Positions 53,674 through 64,000 of a DNA stretch of 64,000 bases are shown in pieces. Source of the DNA: Flavobacterium hydrocarbonoxydans (lineage in GTDB: Bacteria > Bacteroidota > Bacteroidia > Flavobacteriales > Flavobacteriaceae); the NCBI RefSeq assembly GCF_009789235.1, contig NZ_WSTB01000007.1:228861-292860 (forward strand), in the 5' to 3' direction. A program made the translations under genes and the position numbers. The notes under the pieces were generated by a model. That model was given only the letters and a program-made list of their open reading frames with translations. It had not been told where the DNA came from and made no database searches. Positions within the stretch are counted from its first letter, which is position 1. Each line of letters opens with the position of its first letter.

Positions 53674-54474
53674 ATGAAACAACTAACAGATCAGCTCGGT
53701 ACAACGCATACTTTCGAAACTGCTCCAAAAAGGATTGTTTCGCTAGTGCCTTCGCAAACCGAATTGCTGTATGATTTGGGTTTAGAAGAAAAAATCATCG
53801 GAATCACCAAATTTTGCGTGCATCCTTATCATCTTAAATCGGCCAAAAAAGTAGTTGGCGGTACCAAAAAGATTCATTTTGAAAAAATAAAATTATTACA
53901 GCCCGATATTATCATTTGTAATAAAGAAGAGAATACGCAGGAGATCGTAACTCAATTAAGTACCATTTGTCCGGTTTGGGTAACCGAAATCAAAACCATC
54001 GAAGATAATTTTCAGATGATTGCCGATTTTGGTCAAATCTTTAATTGCAGAACCGAAGCGCAGAAATGGAACGACAAACTGGCTTTTGCTTTAAGCGATT
54101 TCAAAAATTACATTCAGAAGATTCCAATAAAAAAAGCCGCTTATTTTATTTGGAAAAACCCGTATATGGTGGCTGGAGAAGACACCTATATTGATGAATT
54201 ATTAAAACTGAATCATTTTCAGAATATCTATGCTGACAAAGGGCGTTATCCTGAAATCGAACTCAAAAAAATGCGTCTGGAAGGCGATCCGGATTTGGTT
54301 TTGCTTTCGTCTGAACCGTATCCTTTTAAGGAAGAAGACGCATTCGAAATAGGTCGCTTTACACACCACGCCAAAACCATTTTTGTAGATGGCGAAATGT
54401 TCTCCTGGCACGGAAGCCGACTCTTAAAGGCTTTCCCGTATTTTAAATTACTTCATGAAAGATTGAAAAATTAA
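53674..54474 (+). CDS. helical backbone metal receptor (BtuF/FhuD-like), no signal peptide
   Basis: A 266-residue protein of the TroA-like substrate-binding superfamily: RIVSLVPSQTELLYDLGLEE (about 20-39), IGITKFCVHPYHLKSAKKVVGG and LQPDIIICNKEENTQEIV. It has no export signal. The proteins that bind cobalamin or haem for ABC import normally do, so this is a cytoplasmic or atypical relative; annotations in this family often call it cobalamin-binding or ABC substrate-binding, without proof. The ATG at 53674 was used; the earlier in-frame start is a TTG inside the preceding repeat. Confidence 0.72.
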   Translation: MKQLTDQLGTTHTFETAPKRIVSLVPSQTELLYDLGLEEKIIGITKFCVHPYHLKSAKKVVGGTKKIHFEKIKLLQPDIIICNKEENTQEIVTQLSTICPVWVTEIKTIEDNFQMIADFGQIFNCRTEAQKWNDKLAFALSDFKNYIQKIPIKKAAYFIWKNPYMVAGEDTYIDELLKLNHFQNIYADKGRYPEIELKKMRLEGDPDLVLLSSEPYPFKEEDAFEIGRFTHHAKTIFVDGEMFSWHGSRLLKAFPYFKLLHERLKN

Positions 54475-54488
54475 AATCTCAATTTTTT

Positions 54489-54540
54489 AAAATTCCAAAT
54501 TCCAAGTTTACATTAGATTGGAATTTGGAATTTTTTTTTT
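54489..54540 (+). terminator. terminator of the metal-receptor gene
   Basis: AAATTCCAAATTCCAA (54490-54505) pairs with TTGGAATTTGGAATTT and is followed by ten T residues. Confidence 0.85.
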
Positions 54541-54560
54541 GGAATTTTACATAAAAAAGA

Positions 54561-54587
54561 ATGCCGGCATCTCGAAGACGCCGGCAT
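54561..54587. repeat. GC-rich hairpin ATGCCGGC...GCCGGCAT
   Basis: ATGCCGGC (54561-54568) and GCCGGCAT (54580-54587) in otherwise AT-rich DNA. No T run follows; possibly an isolated REP-type hairpin or pause site in the katG upstream region. Confidence 0.6.
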
Positions 54588-54811
54588 CATTTAACTAACC
54601 AAAACCAAAATAATAAATAACCAGTTTATTACATTACAAAGGTCAGATATATATCAATGTTTTGCTGTTAAGGTTTTGTTATTACTTTGTTGGACATAAG
54701 TTAAGATTTTATAATTACCTGATTTACATTTTATTTAATATTACATAGGTTTTAGCTATTAAAATATAAAAACAATCAATTTCATTTATCAAATTAACAG
54801 GTTTTAGTTTG

Positions 54812-54819
54812 TATATTTG
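54812..54819 (+). promoter_or_regulatory. -7 box of katG
   Basis: TATATTTG, 92 bp before the ATG at 54911, the leader being AT-rich. An OxyR-type site could not be recognised. Confidence 0.5.
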
Positions 54820-54889
54820 GTAAACAGTTAAATGTCAGCCAAATGTAATTTAATATAAAATTACGATTTACCGATAAAACCAATAATAA

Positions 54890-57103
<2,214 letters not shown>

Positions 57104-57160
57104 GCTTCTGAGGTACTAAGTCTCTAAGTTCCTAAGTTTTACTTTTGGATTTTAAATAGT

Positions 57161-57193
57161 AAACCCAACAGGTTTTAAAAACCTGTTGGGTTT
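57161..57193 (+). terminator. katG terminator
   Basis: AAACCCAACAGGTTTT / AAAACCTGTTGGGTTT hairpin, palindromic and nearly loopless, about 60 bp after the stop. Confidence 0.8.
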
Positions 57194-57228
57194 GTTTATT
57201 TTGTAAAGTATTCATTCGAAACAAAGTT

Positions 57229-57385
57229 TGAGATTCCTACGGAATGACAAAATTGCGAATGTTCTTTGTCTATAAAATTATAAGTTAAAATTCCTCAAAA
57301 ATTAAGATAGCTCCTTTTGCGAACTTTTTTAGAAAACCAACAAACCACAAAGTAAAATAACCTTTGCGTCCCGATAGCTATCGGG
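57229..57385. repeat. isolated GATTCCTACGGAATGACAA copy and CCCGATAGCTATCGGG palindrome
   Basis: GAGATTCCTACGGAATGACA (57229-57248) repeats a piece of the clusters at 35990 and 36995. CCCGATAGCTATCGGG (57370-57385) resembles the central palindrome of the MITE-like element. Otherwise the 57194-57413 interval shows nothing. Confidence 0.7.
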
Positions 57386-57413
57386 ATTGCGGTTAAAAAA
57401 ACAACCTAAAAAA

Positions 57414-58268
57414 TCAAGAAAATACCACAGTCTTATTACTATACACCATCGTCTTACGTTCGGCATGCAGTTTTATGGCTCTTGCGAGAACAATTCTTTC
57501 TAAGTCGCGGCCTTTCATAATAAAATCATCAACAGAGTGAATATGCGAAACTCTCGCTATATCCTGCTCGATAATAGGCCCTTCGTCTAATTCTTCGGTT
57601 ACGTAATGACTCGTCGCTCCAATAATTTTTACCCCTCGTTTAAAAGCCGAATGATACGGTTTTGCTCCCGGAAATGCAGGCAAAAACGAATGGTGAATAT
57701 TGATAATCTTGTTTTCGTATAGCGAAATAAGATTGGGCGTAATAATTTGCATATAACGCGCCAAAACAATAAAATTAATCTGAAATCTCTTTAGCAATTC
57801 AATTTGTTTTGCTTCCCCTTCCTCTTTGTTGTCTTTTGTAAAAGGAACAAAATGAAACGGAATATCAAATCGCTCTGCAATCGATCGCAAATCATTATGA
57901 TTGCTTATGATAACCGGAATTTCGACATTTAATTCTCCGGCACTGTAACGCCCTAAAATATCAAAAAGACAATGATCATATTTAGATACAAAAAGAGCCA
58001 TTTTAGGTTTTTGCTCCTGATTATACAATTCCCACGACATATTAAAATCCGTGGCAATCGTTTGGTCAAAATCTTCTTTTAAGCCTTCAATAGTAATGTG
58101 GTGATTGGTTAATTCACATTCCAGTCGCATAAAAAATATATTTTGCTCTACATCCACATGCTGGTCAATGTAGGTAATATTTCCTTCTACTTTAGCAATA
58201 AAAGTGGTCACTGCCGCAATAATTCCTTTTTGGTCTTTGCAGTGAATCAGGATGGTAATTTTTTGCAT
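57414..58268 (-). CDS. purU: formyltetrahydrofolate deformylase
   Basis: A 284-residue enzyme that hydrolyses 10-formyl-THF to THF plus formate, feeding purine synthesis and balancing one-carbon pools. The N-terminal ACT domain (TILIHCKDQKGIIAAVTTFI) is followed by the formyltransferase-like catalytic domain: VIISNHNDLRSIAE, INIHHSFLPAFPGAKPYHSAF and GATSHYVTEELDEGPIIEQD. Residues Asn, His and Asp of the family are in NIHHSFLPAF and DEGPI. The start is M22 of the longer frame (58268) because the ACT domain begins there. It is followed by no partner gene. Confidence 0.92.
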   Translation of the reverse strand: MQKITILIHCKDQKGIIAAVTTFIAKVEGNITYIDQHVDVEQNIFFMRLECELTNHHITIEGLKEDFDQTIATDFNMSWELYNQEQKPKMALFVSKYDHCLFDILGRYSAGELNVEIPVIISNHNDLRSIAERFDIPFHFVPFTKDNKEEGEAKQIELLKRFQINFIVLARYMQIITPNLISLYENKIINIHHSFLPAFPGAKPYHSAFKRGVKIIGATSHYVTEELDEGPIIEQDIARVSHIHSVDDFIMKGRDLERIVLARAIKLHAERKTMVYSNKTVVFS

Positions 58269-58390
58269 TTTTTGGTTTATCGTTTTTTGGTTAGTCAACC
58301 GAAAGTTCAAAAAGATTTGTGCAAAGTTCATCGTATTTTGTAAATCTTTGAATCTTTGCAGCTATGCCTCTTTGAACCTCCGGATAAAAA

Positions 58391-59119
58391 TTATTTTCCG
58401 TCCTGCATGGCAAAAACGCTTTTCAATAAAGGCGTTGTTCTCGCACTAATATCGTTTCTGATTTCTTTTTCTTCCACAGCAATCATTTTAAAAACGCCTG
58501 CTAGAGCCTGGTTAGTGGTATAATCAGTCAAATCTGGATTTACTTTTTTTACAAGCGGAATCGTATTGTATTTGGTAATAATTTTGGTCCAGACTTCATC
58601 AGCTCCCACTTTTGCAAACGAACTTTTTATTACCGGATTAAATTTTCCGTACAAAGCTGTTGTAGTGCTGTTTTGCAAATAACTCGTAGCTGCGCTGTCA
58701 TTGCCTAATAAAATGTTTTTCGCATCGGTAAACGACATATTTTTTACCGCCGAAACAAAAATCGGAGTTGCCTCTTTTACAGCATCTTCTGCTGCACGAT
58801 TCAATACCTTAATTCCTTCATCGGCCAGTGATGCCAATCCTACTTTTCGTAAAGTCGCATCTACTTTTTTCAATTCATCAGGAAGCAGAATTTTAACTGC
58901 TTCATTTTTGTAAAAGCCATCTACAGCCGTTAATTTACTCACTTGTTCCGTAATCCCTTTATTCAGGGCTTCTTTTAATCCGCCGGCAATATCAACACCA
59001 CCAATTCCGCCCATTCCGGGAATTTGCGAAGAGATTTGCGGCAATTGATTCAAGGTTTGTTGCACTTGTGCACAAGAGGTCAGCGACAGGGCCAACACAA
59101 AAACTAAAATAGATTTCAT
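58391..59119 (-). CDS. DUF4197 lipoprotein
   Basis: A 242-residue lipoprotein (MKSILVFVLALSLTSC, Cys16) of the DUF4197 family. A Gly-rich linker (QIPGMGGIGGVDIAGG) is followed by a helical domain, GLKEALNKGITEQVSKLTAV, LPDELKKVDATLRKVGLASL and FTDAKNILLGNDSAATSYL. The start at 59119 was preferred because the frame upstream adds residues before the signal. Function unknown; a periplasmic helical protein of the outer-membrane face. Confidence 0.9.
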   Translation of the reverse strand: MKSILVFVLALSLTSCAQVQQTLNQLPQISSQIPGMGGIGGVDIAGGLKEALNKGITEQVSKLTAVDGFYKNEAVKILLPDELKKVDATLRKVGLASLADEGIKVLNRAAEDAVKEATPIFVSAVKNMSFTDAKNILLGNDSAATSYLQNSTTTALYGKFNPVIKSSFAKVGADEVWTKIITKYNTIPLVKKVNPDLTDYTTNQALAGVFKMIAVEEKEIRNDISARTTPLLKSVFAMQDGK

Positions 59120-59216
59120 TGTTTTGGGGTTTATGAAATCCAAAAATACTACTAAATCCAAAAACAAACTATTATTTTCTTTCAGGAGCAGTAACATTTT
59201 GTTTCATAATTAACAC

Positions 59217-59312
59217 TTGTCCTGCTATCCGCTATATTCCCGATTAACAAAAACTACGGCAAAAAAGCCTTGTTTTTCTAAATCGGGAGATGCCGCTTCT
59301 ATCAGGGCTAGG
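59217..59312 (+). repeat. hairpin repeat, copy E
   Basis: Arms TTGTCCTGCTATCCGCTATA and TGCCGCTTCTATCAGGGCTA, orientation as copies B and C. The stem is CCCGATT/AATCGGG with an inner AAAAAC/GTTTTT, unrelated in sequence to the B/C stem but in the same place. Confidence 0.85.
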
Positions 59313-59366
59313 TCAGAAGGTTTTATTTTCATAAGACTACACAGATAAAAAACAATTGAAAGAACA

Positions 59367-59549
59367 CGTTGGGTGAAATAATTTTTAACACATAGAAACA
59401 TAGCTTATTGAACTCATAAAAGGCGTTTCACTTGCATTAAAACATCCCGATAGTTATCGGGACTATGTGTGAAGAAACTAGTTTCTTTTTTGATTTTCTT
59501 TTTTTCAAGATCATAAAATCTATGTTTTCTATGTGTTTAATTAAATTTT
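59367..59549. repeat. MITE-like element, copy 2 (inverted relative to copy 1)
   Basis: Homologous to 1826-2022 in reverse: CGTTGGGTGAAATAATTTTT at its start, the CCCGATAGTTATCGGG palindrome, and TATGTGTTTAATTAAATTTT at its end. The second outer inverted end is degraded, and the elements differ by scattered changes and small gaps. Together with copy E this accounts for the 59120-59565 gap. Confidence 0.8.
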
Positions 59550-59565
59550 CATTCATTACGAGAGA

Positions 59566-61161
59566 TTATTCTATTTTAAAAGTAGGATCGTCTGGAAAAA
59601 GAATTTTATCCAGTTGGGGATCTCTTTTGTAAACATCATCAAAAAACCGAATTTCATTGTCTTCATTCACCCAGGCTGTAAAATACCCAATGTAGATAGG
59701 AACTTTTTTCTTTAGCATCAAGGGAGTTTCTTTCTCTCCGCTCATAGCCTGAGTTATTTTCTCCTCTGGCCAGTCCGGATAATTCTTTAGCATGGTAACC
59801 GCTAATTCTTTTGCCTTCATTACATTAATACAGCCATGACTAAAAATACGTTTCTCGAACGTAAACAAACTTTTGGCTGGAGAGTCATGCAAATAAATAT
59901 CATTAGGATTCGGAAACATAAATTTTACCAGTCCCAGAGAGTTTTTAGGACCAGGCTTTTGTCTTACCTTTCCGTTGTTCCATTCCATATTATGATCGGT
60001 CAGGTAGTTTTTGTCCTCGGCCATTTTAAGTTTTAATTCGTTATTGATAATACTTGTAGGCAAATACCAATACGGGCTAAATACAATTCGGTCTATATTA
60101 CCACTAAAAATAACCGTTTTCGTTAGTGGCGTTCCAATAAAAACATTCGAAACCAAATCGTATTTTCCGTCCCTCACAAAATACAGCATAAACGACGGAA
60201 TATTGACCATCACGTACTCATTAGCTTTTGATAGACTTGGCGGAACCCAGCGACAGCGCTCCATATTAAGCAATAAGGTTTTAATGCGATAACCAATAGG
60301 TTCGTTCATTTGTTTGATATGATCCAGCGTAATAATATAGTTGGGCTTTAAATTGTAACGGTTTTTGTATTTCATGACGCCATCCATTAATTCCTGATCA
60401 TAAAAATTGCTTTTATTATCATTTTTTAAATCGCCCACAATAAACAATCGCTTTCTAATTTCGGCAATAGTTGTCGAGCTGTCATCAGGTCTTAATTCTT
60501 TGAAAGGTTCTGTATAAGGTATTGGTGTCCAACTATTATCTTTTTCTATTTTTCGATATTTTTTTAAAACATCCTCCAGTTTGTAATATTGGTCCAGAAG
60601 CACTTTTTCATTTTTATCTAATAAGGCGGGATTTGTCATTAAGGAATCTAAAACCGATTCATACGAAATCTTCTTTTTAGGCAAAAACCATTCTATACTT
60701 TTAACGGTTTTATCATCCAGTCCTTCATAGACCTTTTTGGCATAAATGACATACATCGAAGACAGGAAGAGTTCCGTATCCGATTCGGACAATTTTGTTG
60801 GTGATTCTTCATCAAATATTTCGTCGATTTTCTCTTTGTAGGGCAAATTTATTGCAACACCTTCTTCTGTAGTCAGTGTTAGTTTATGATATAATAAATG
60901 TGCAAATTCATTGATATTCGCTCCTTCATACCAAATTGATTTGTAAGAGCGGTCTTTGTACAGTTTGCTAACCTCTTCCTGGGAGGATTTTAAATCTGGA
61001 TATTTTTTAAAGAAGTTGGCTATTTCGACAGCATCAATGGTCGTAAGAAAAAATACAAATGCCTTTTTATTTGTAAGCGATTCGAGGGAATCAGCAGAAG
61101 ATGTTAGGGGTGAAAAAAAACAGCATGCTAAAATTACAATTACTAATTTAAAGTTTTGCAT
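59566..61161 (-). CDS. L,D-transpeptidase (YcbB/ScfD-like), secreted, paralogue 2
   Basis: A 531-residue homologue of the protein at 34077: signal peptide, LKSSQEEVSKLYKDRSYKSI scaffold helix, IFSHGCINVMKAKELA with the catalytic cysteine, and the same C-terminal PIYIGYFTAWVNEDNEIRFF. Identity appears to run across the whole length, so this is a full-length duplication, not a partial one. Both copies keep their catalytic motifs and may provide 3-3 cross-links under different conditions. Its own promoter was not found. No neighbours in operon. Confidence 0.9.
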   Translation of the reverse strand: MQNFKLVIVILACCFFSPLTSSADSLESLTNKKAFVFFLTTIDAVEIANFFKKYPDLKSSQEEVSKLYKDRSYKSIWYEGANINEFAHLLYHKLTLTTEEGVAINLPYKEKIDEIFDEESPTKLSESDTELFLSSMYVIYAKKVYEGLDDKTVKSIEWFLPKKKISYESVLDSLMTNPALLDKNEKVLLDQYYKLEDVLKKYRKIEKDNSWTPIPYTEPFKELRPDDSSTTIAEIRKRLFIVGDLKNDNKSNFYDQELMDGVMKYKNRYNLKPNYIITLDHIKQMNEPIGYRIKTLLLNMERCRWVPPSLSKANEYVMVNIPSFMLYFVRDGKYDLVSNVFIGTPLTKTVIFSGNIDRIVFSPYWYLPTSIINNELKLKMAEDKNYLTDHNMEWNNGKVRQKPGPKNSLGLVKFMFPNPNDIYLHDSPAKSLFTFEKRIFSHGCINVMKAKELAVTMLKNYPDWPEEKITQAMSGEKETPLMLKKKVPIYIGYFTAWVNEDNEIRFFDDVYKRDPQLDKILFPDDPTFKIE

Positions 61162-61350
61162 ATCTCAGAATATTAGGATTAAATAAAGAAAATAACAACA
61201 CTAAAAGTACTAAATTACAATCAAAAGTGTATGATTTTTCATCTGCTATTTTGGTGTATTTCAACTGATATTTAAGTAGTTAGTCGTTATTAATTAGATG
61301 ATGCCTAAATTATATTTATGAAATCGCTTTTTATAAATAGAAACAATTGA

Positions 61351-61451
61351 TTGTCCTGTTTTGAATGTTAATTTTATATATTTGAAAGACAATAATACGA
61401 GACAAACATTCTCCAATCTACCCAAAAATGGTTGTATATGTGAATGTTTGT
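61351..61451 (+). promoter_or_regulatory. promoter and leader hairpin of the gene at 61471
   Basis: TTG (61351-61353) and TATATTTG (61377-61384), 23 bp apart. In the leader ACAAACATTC (61402-61411) pairs with GAATGTTTGT (61442-61451) around a 30-nt loop, ending 19 bp before the ATG. The hairpin could control translation; nothing else notable is in 61162-61470. Confidence 0.55.
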
Positions 61452-61470
61452 TGCGTGTATATAATATATT

Positions 61471-62493
61471 ATGAAAAACCTAACTTACATATTTATACTT
61501 TTATTCTTATTTAGTTGTGGAGATAAAAAACCATATCCGAATAAAATCTCTGACTTCAGACCTGAGTTACAAATACAATTGAAAAAACTTCAAAAAGAAA
61601 ATAATCTTTATTCTTTAGATGCTACTGCAAGTAGTTTTTTAAAAAAAAATTGCTCAAAAAAAGAATTAGAACAACTTATTGAATGCGAAGTCCCCTTATT
61701 AAGAGTTATTGCATTTAGAACATTAATAACCCGAAAAGATAAAGATTATTTTAAAACCTTATTAGGACACTTAAACGATACATCTAAAGTTTTTTGGTCT
61801 TCTGGGGATTTGGTAGGTGAACAAATGGTTACTGATTTGCTTATTGACGAGGCCAAAACTACTGGAACACTTACACAAACAGAAAAAAACATCTTATTGG
61901 ATAGTGTTTTAATAAAACATTCTTACCTAGAAAGTTTTACTTATATGATTCAAGAAGTTGAACCAAAAGAAAAGTATTATTCAATTATAAAAAAAAGATG
62001 TGAAAAAAAAGATAAATATCGATGCGGAATACAATTAAGTGCCTGTTTTGCTTTGTCAAAATTTAAGAAAAATGAAGATTTAGAATTTTTAAAAAACAAA
62101 TTTAATATTCTTGAAAGTCCTTGTGAAAATTGGATTTTTAAATCAATAGAACAAAATCCAAATGAAATTTATTTCCCAATACTAAAAAAGTATTTCGATA
62201 AAACTATTAAAAAGAACAAGCAATTCTCGTCAGATGACTTAAAATACTATTGCCGTGCAATCTCAATATATCAAAACAAAGAAAGTTTAGCACTATTAAT
62301 AGAAATACTAGATAAAAGAAACTATTCTGACACGTGGTATTATAGATATAATGTAGATAATGTTTTTAGAGCAATTCACAAATATAAAGCACCTATATAT
62401 GAAGATTTATATAATAAAATGAAGCCTCAAATGAGTAAATACGTTATGGAATATTTAGACAAACCAGATTATAACGAAAGGAAAACTTGGTAA
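61471..62493 (+). CDS. hypothetical lipoprotein with HEAT-like helices
   Basis: A 340-residue protein with SPII signal MKNLTYIFILLFLFSC (Cys16). The mature part is almost entirely helical pairs (LLRVIAFRTLITRKDKDYFK, CGIQLSACFALSKFKKNEDL, ESLALLIEILDKRNYSDTWY), the pattern of HEAT/ARM-type repeats used for protein binding. No catalytic motif. Base composition is more AT-rich than the housekeeping genes. It is probably anchored in the outer membrane with unknown partner. The next gene begins 194 bp later across a repeat copy. Confidence 0.7.
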   Translation: MKNLTYIFILLFLFSCGDKKPYPNKISDFRPELQIQLKKLQKENNLYSLDATASSFLKKNCSKKELEQLIECEVPLLRVIAFRTLITRKDKDYFKTLLGHLNDTSKVFWSSGDLVGEQMVTDLLIDEAKTTGTLTQTEKNILLDSVLIKHSYLESFTYMIQEVEPKEKYYSIIKKRCEKKDKYRCGIQLSACFALSKFKKNEDLEFLKNKFNILESPCENWIFKSIEQNPNEIYFPILKKYFDKTIKKNKQFSSDDLKYYCRAISIYQNKESLALLIEILDKRNYSDTWYYRYNVDNVFRAIHKYKAPIYEDLYNKMKPQMSKYVMEYLDKPDYNERKTW

Positions 62494-62501
62494 AAATACA
62501 T

Positions 62502-62606
62502 CTGCCAATAGCTACTACAACGGATTTGGGCAATTGGCTTAATGGGAAGTTGGTTTTGTATGTGGGTTAATTTGGCAAATCCGAAGAATGGGCTTAATTT
62601 AGTCCC
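62502..62606 (-). repeat. dispersed imperfect repeat, copy 2
   Basis: Reverse-complement relative of 13026-13131 (GCCAATAGCTA, GGGCAATTGGCTTAATGGGA, TTTGGCAAATCCGAAGAATG). Identity is about two thirds by eye, with gaps. Copies also follow a hypothetical gene in each case. Confidence 0.65.
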
Positions 62607-62687
62607 AGACCCACTGTAATGCCAAGACGTTCTAGGATATTTTAAATTCCGGAAACGATAACTTCTATTTTTAACAAGAAAAAATCA

Positions 62688-63383
62688 ATGAATAATATTA
62701 GAGAAACTGAAAGCTTGCAAAAATCAATTTGGCATGAACTCGGACATTGCTTTGTGAATGTTATAATGGGCTATAAACTTAAAAAATTTCAAATACAATA
62801 TAATCATTCAAAAACTTATGTAAATACTAAATTAATTGAAGAGAAATATTGGACAGGTTGTGTAGAAACAGATAATGAAAAAAATATCTTAGAGAAAATA
62901 GAAAGTCCGAAACATCTTAGTTCATCAATTATAAATTATTTTATTGGATCAATTTTCGAAACCGCTTGCTTATCAGTTATAAAAAATGAGCGCGAAAAAG
63001 CACTTCAAATTTTCTGTAATAAAACGAACGGATCTGATTATGTAAAATATTTATATTTAGTTTCTAAAATTGAAAATATTAAAATAGATTATATCAAATA
63101 TTTTAATTTGCTCGATAAGGAAGTTTTTAGAAATACAGAATTGCATAATTCAATTAAATTCTTGGTGAAAAAAATTGATGACGAAAAAATGATTATAACA
63201 AATGAGGCCGTGAAAAAAGTTTACATTTTAAATACTCAAACAATTTCGTTTATTCAATTGGAGATTAAAAACATATTAGAGAATAATGAAAATTTAAATA
63301 TTGAAAATTGCATAATAGATTTAGAAAATGAAATAAAAAAATACCCGATTGCGCGGATTTGCAATCCATGTCCGCAAAGATAA
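62688..63383 (+). CDS. HExxH-motif hypothetical protein; C-terminus derived from a repeat
   Basis: A 231-residue soluble protein. The motif SIWHELGHCFVNVIMGYKLK (residues 13-32) contains HELGH, the zinc-binding HExxH of metallopeptidases, similar to the active-site helix of FtsH/M41 peptidases, but an AAA domain is absent and the third ligand is not identified. The remaining 190 residues are helical and Lys/Asn-rich. The last eleven residues, IARICNPCPQR, are translated from the GCGCGGATTTGCAATCC repeat that begins at about 63350, so the original stop has probably been overrun. Activity is unproven. Confidence 0.65.
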   Translation: MNNIRETESLQKSIWHELGHCFVNVIMGYKLKKFQIQYNHSKTYVNTKLIEEKYWTGCVETDNEKNILEKIESPKHLSSSIINYFIGSIFETACLSVIKNEREKALQIFCNKTNGSDYVKYLYLVSKIENIKIDYIKYFNLLDKEVFRNTELHNSIKFLVKKIDDEKMIITNEAVKKVYILNTQTISFIQLEIKNILENNENLNIENCIIDLENEIKKYPIARICNPCPQR

Positions 63384-63480
63384 CCCGATCGCGCGGATTT
63401 GCAATCCGTGCCCGCAACAACAAGACACAAACAAAAGCTACAAGAAAAACAATTCCTGTAGCTTTTTTTTATGAATTGAA
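63341..63480. repeat. GCGCGGATTTGCAATCC repeats and CTACAGGAAT hairpin (module flank)
   Basis: Two tandem copies, CCGATTGCGCGGATTTGCAA (63344) and CCGATCGCGCGGATTTGCAA (63384), then the AAAAGCTACAAGAA...TTCCTGTAGCTTTT hairpin (about 63434-63468). It is the reverse of 37990-38105. Region 63480-63640 repeats CCCGCTGGGATT and GGGGTTATCGAATTTACAAA in parallel with 37849-37905. Confidence 0.8.
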
Positions 63481-63646
63481 ACTAACAATGTTTGGTTATG
63501 AATTACAAATCGTTCTATCCGTTTTTTATATTGAGGATTTAGCACACCCTGGATTTCAACCCGCTGGCTATCAATATATCATCCCGCTGGGATTTTTTTT
63601 GTTTGGGGTTATCGAATTTACAAATGAGGTTTTAAGGTTCATTTAC

Positions 63647-63889
63647 CCCAAATTTGACGTCGCGGACGTCAAATTTGACATGGCGGACGTCAAATTTGAC
63701 ATCACGGACGTCAAATTTGACATCACGGACGTCAAGTTTGACGTGGCGGACGCCAAATTTGACATCACGGACGTCAAATTTGACATGGTGGACGCCAAAT
63801 TTGACGTGACGGACGCCAAATTTGACGTGACGGACGCCAAATTTGACGTGACGGACGCCAAATTTGACATGGCGGACGTCAAATTTGGG
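63647..63889. repeat. 21-bp palindrome array 3 (GTCAAATTTGAC type), 12 units
   Basis: Twelve cores at exactly 21-bp intervals from 63647 to 63878. Cores are GTCAAATTTGAC, with GCCAAATTTGAC (five units) and GTCAAGTTTGAC (one). Linkers are RTS-nnn-GAC with triplets GCG, ACG and GTG. It has the same C4/G4 borders as array 2 (ACCCCAAATTTGAC, GTCAAATTTGGGGT). It is the inverted counterpart of array 2 in the module at 37.3-38.1 kb. Confidence 0.97.
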
Positions 63890-63952
63890 GTGATTCAAGA
63901 GTATTGGAACGTGTACAAAGTCATGAGGCTTCGCAAAACTGGAGAGAAGAAT

Positions 63953-64000
63953 GCCGAACTTCACGTCACGGACGAGAAATTTCACATCGCCGACGTGAAA
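63953..64000. repeat. 21-bp palindrome array 4 (GTGAAATTTCAC type), cut by window end
   Basis: Three cores at 63953, 63974 and 63995, again exactly 21 bp apart, of the array 1 type (GAGAAATTTCAC, GTGAAA...). The spacer from array 3 is 63 bp and resembles the spacer between arrays 1 and 2 (TTGGAACGTG, CATGAGGCTTCGCAAAACTG). The array continues beyond the window. Confidence 0.93.

Overview
The window is AT-rich chromosomal DNA from a member of the Bacteroidota, almost certainly Flavobacterium or a close relative. Support comes from TAnnTTTG -7 promoter boxes with TTG about 17-23 bp upstream, the divergent pair of type III and eukaryote-like type II glutamine synthetases, fused isobutyryl-CoA mutase (IcmF), GH92 alpha-mannosidase, DUF5723/OmpA and PorT-like outer-membrane proteins, many SPII lipoproteins, and a dense set of intergenic palindromic repeats. 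No rRNA, tRNA, CRISPR or prophage is visible.

Layout. 0-3.2 kb: start of a ROK sugar kinase, an S33 peptidase-like lipoprotein, a MITE-like element and an LLM-type flavin oxidoreductase. 3.4-8.7 kb: DUF2975/HTH regulator pair, then an ABC ATPase with a permease fused to an M1 aminopeptidase. 8.7-9.5 kb: a REP-associated tyrosine transposase flanked by its hairpins. 9.6-19.3 kb: polysaccharide deacetylase-like protein, lone UmuD, hypotheticals, GH92 mannosidase (sharing a 16-bp operator with the ROK gene), GNAT acetyltransferase and PurM. 19.5-24.6 kb: divergent glutamine synthetases and TerC. 24.6-30.2 kb: lipoprotein, esterase, AraC regulator, three paralogous small secreted proteins and a four-copy tandem repeat. 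30.3-35.7 kb: IcmF and an L,D-transpeptidase. 35.7-39.5 kb: repeat-rich region with the striking 21-bp palindromic arrays. 39.5-41.9 kb: four unrecognised genes, three of the four junctions being tight or translationally coupled in pairs. 42.4-50.2 kb: prfA and a stress/envelope block (holin-like, YtxH, a 50-aa membrane protein, OMP, DUF4142, histidine kinase, response regulator, AraC, CsbD, Dps). 50.4-59.1 kb: DUF5723-OmpA protein, PyrF, a metal-receptor-like protein, KatG, PurU, DUF4197 lipoprotein. 59.2-64.0 kb: repeats, a second L,D-transpeptidase, a HEAT-like lipoprotein, an HExxH protein whose C-terminus comes from a repeat, and the second 21-bp array module.

The coding content is mostly housekeeping or common Flavobacterium genes. 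The unusual biology is between the genes. There are four arrays of 12-bp palindromes at an exact 21-bp period, arranged as two composite modules in inverted orientation 26 kb apart. There is a five-copy hairpin element with conserved flanks and compensatory stem changes. There are also a 197-bp MITE-like element, a RAYT with three cognate hairpins, and repeats that have entered a reading frame. None of the database comparisons implied here could be run; family names rest on motif recognition.
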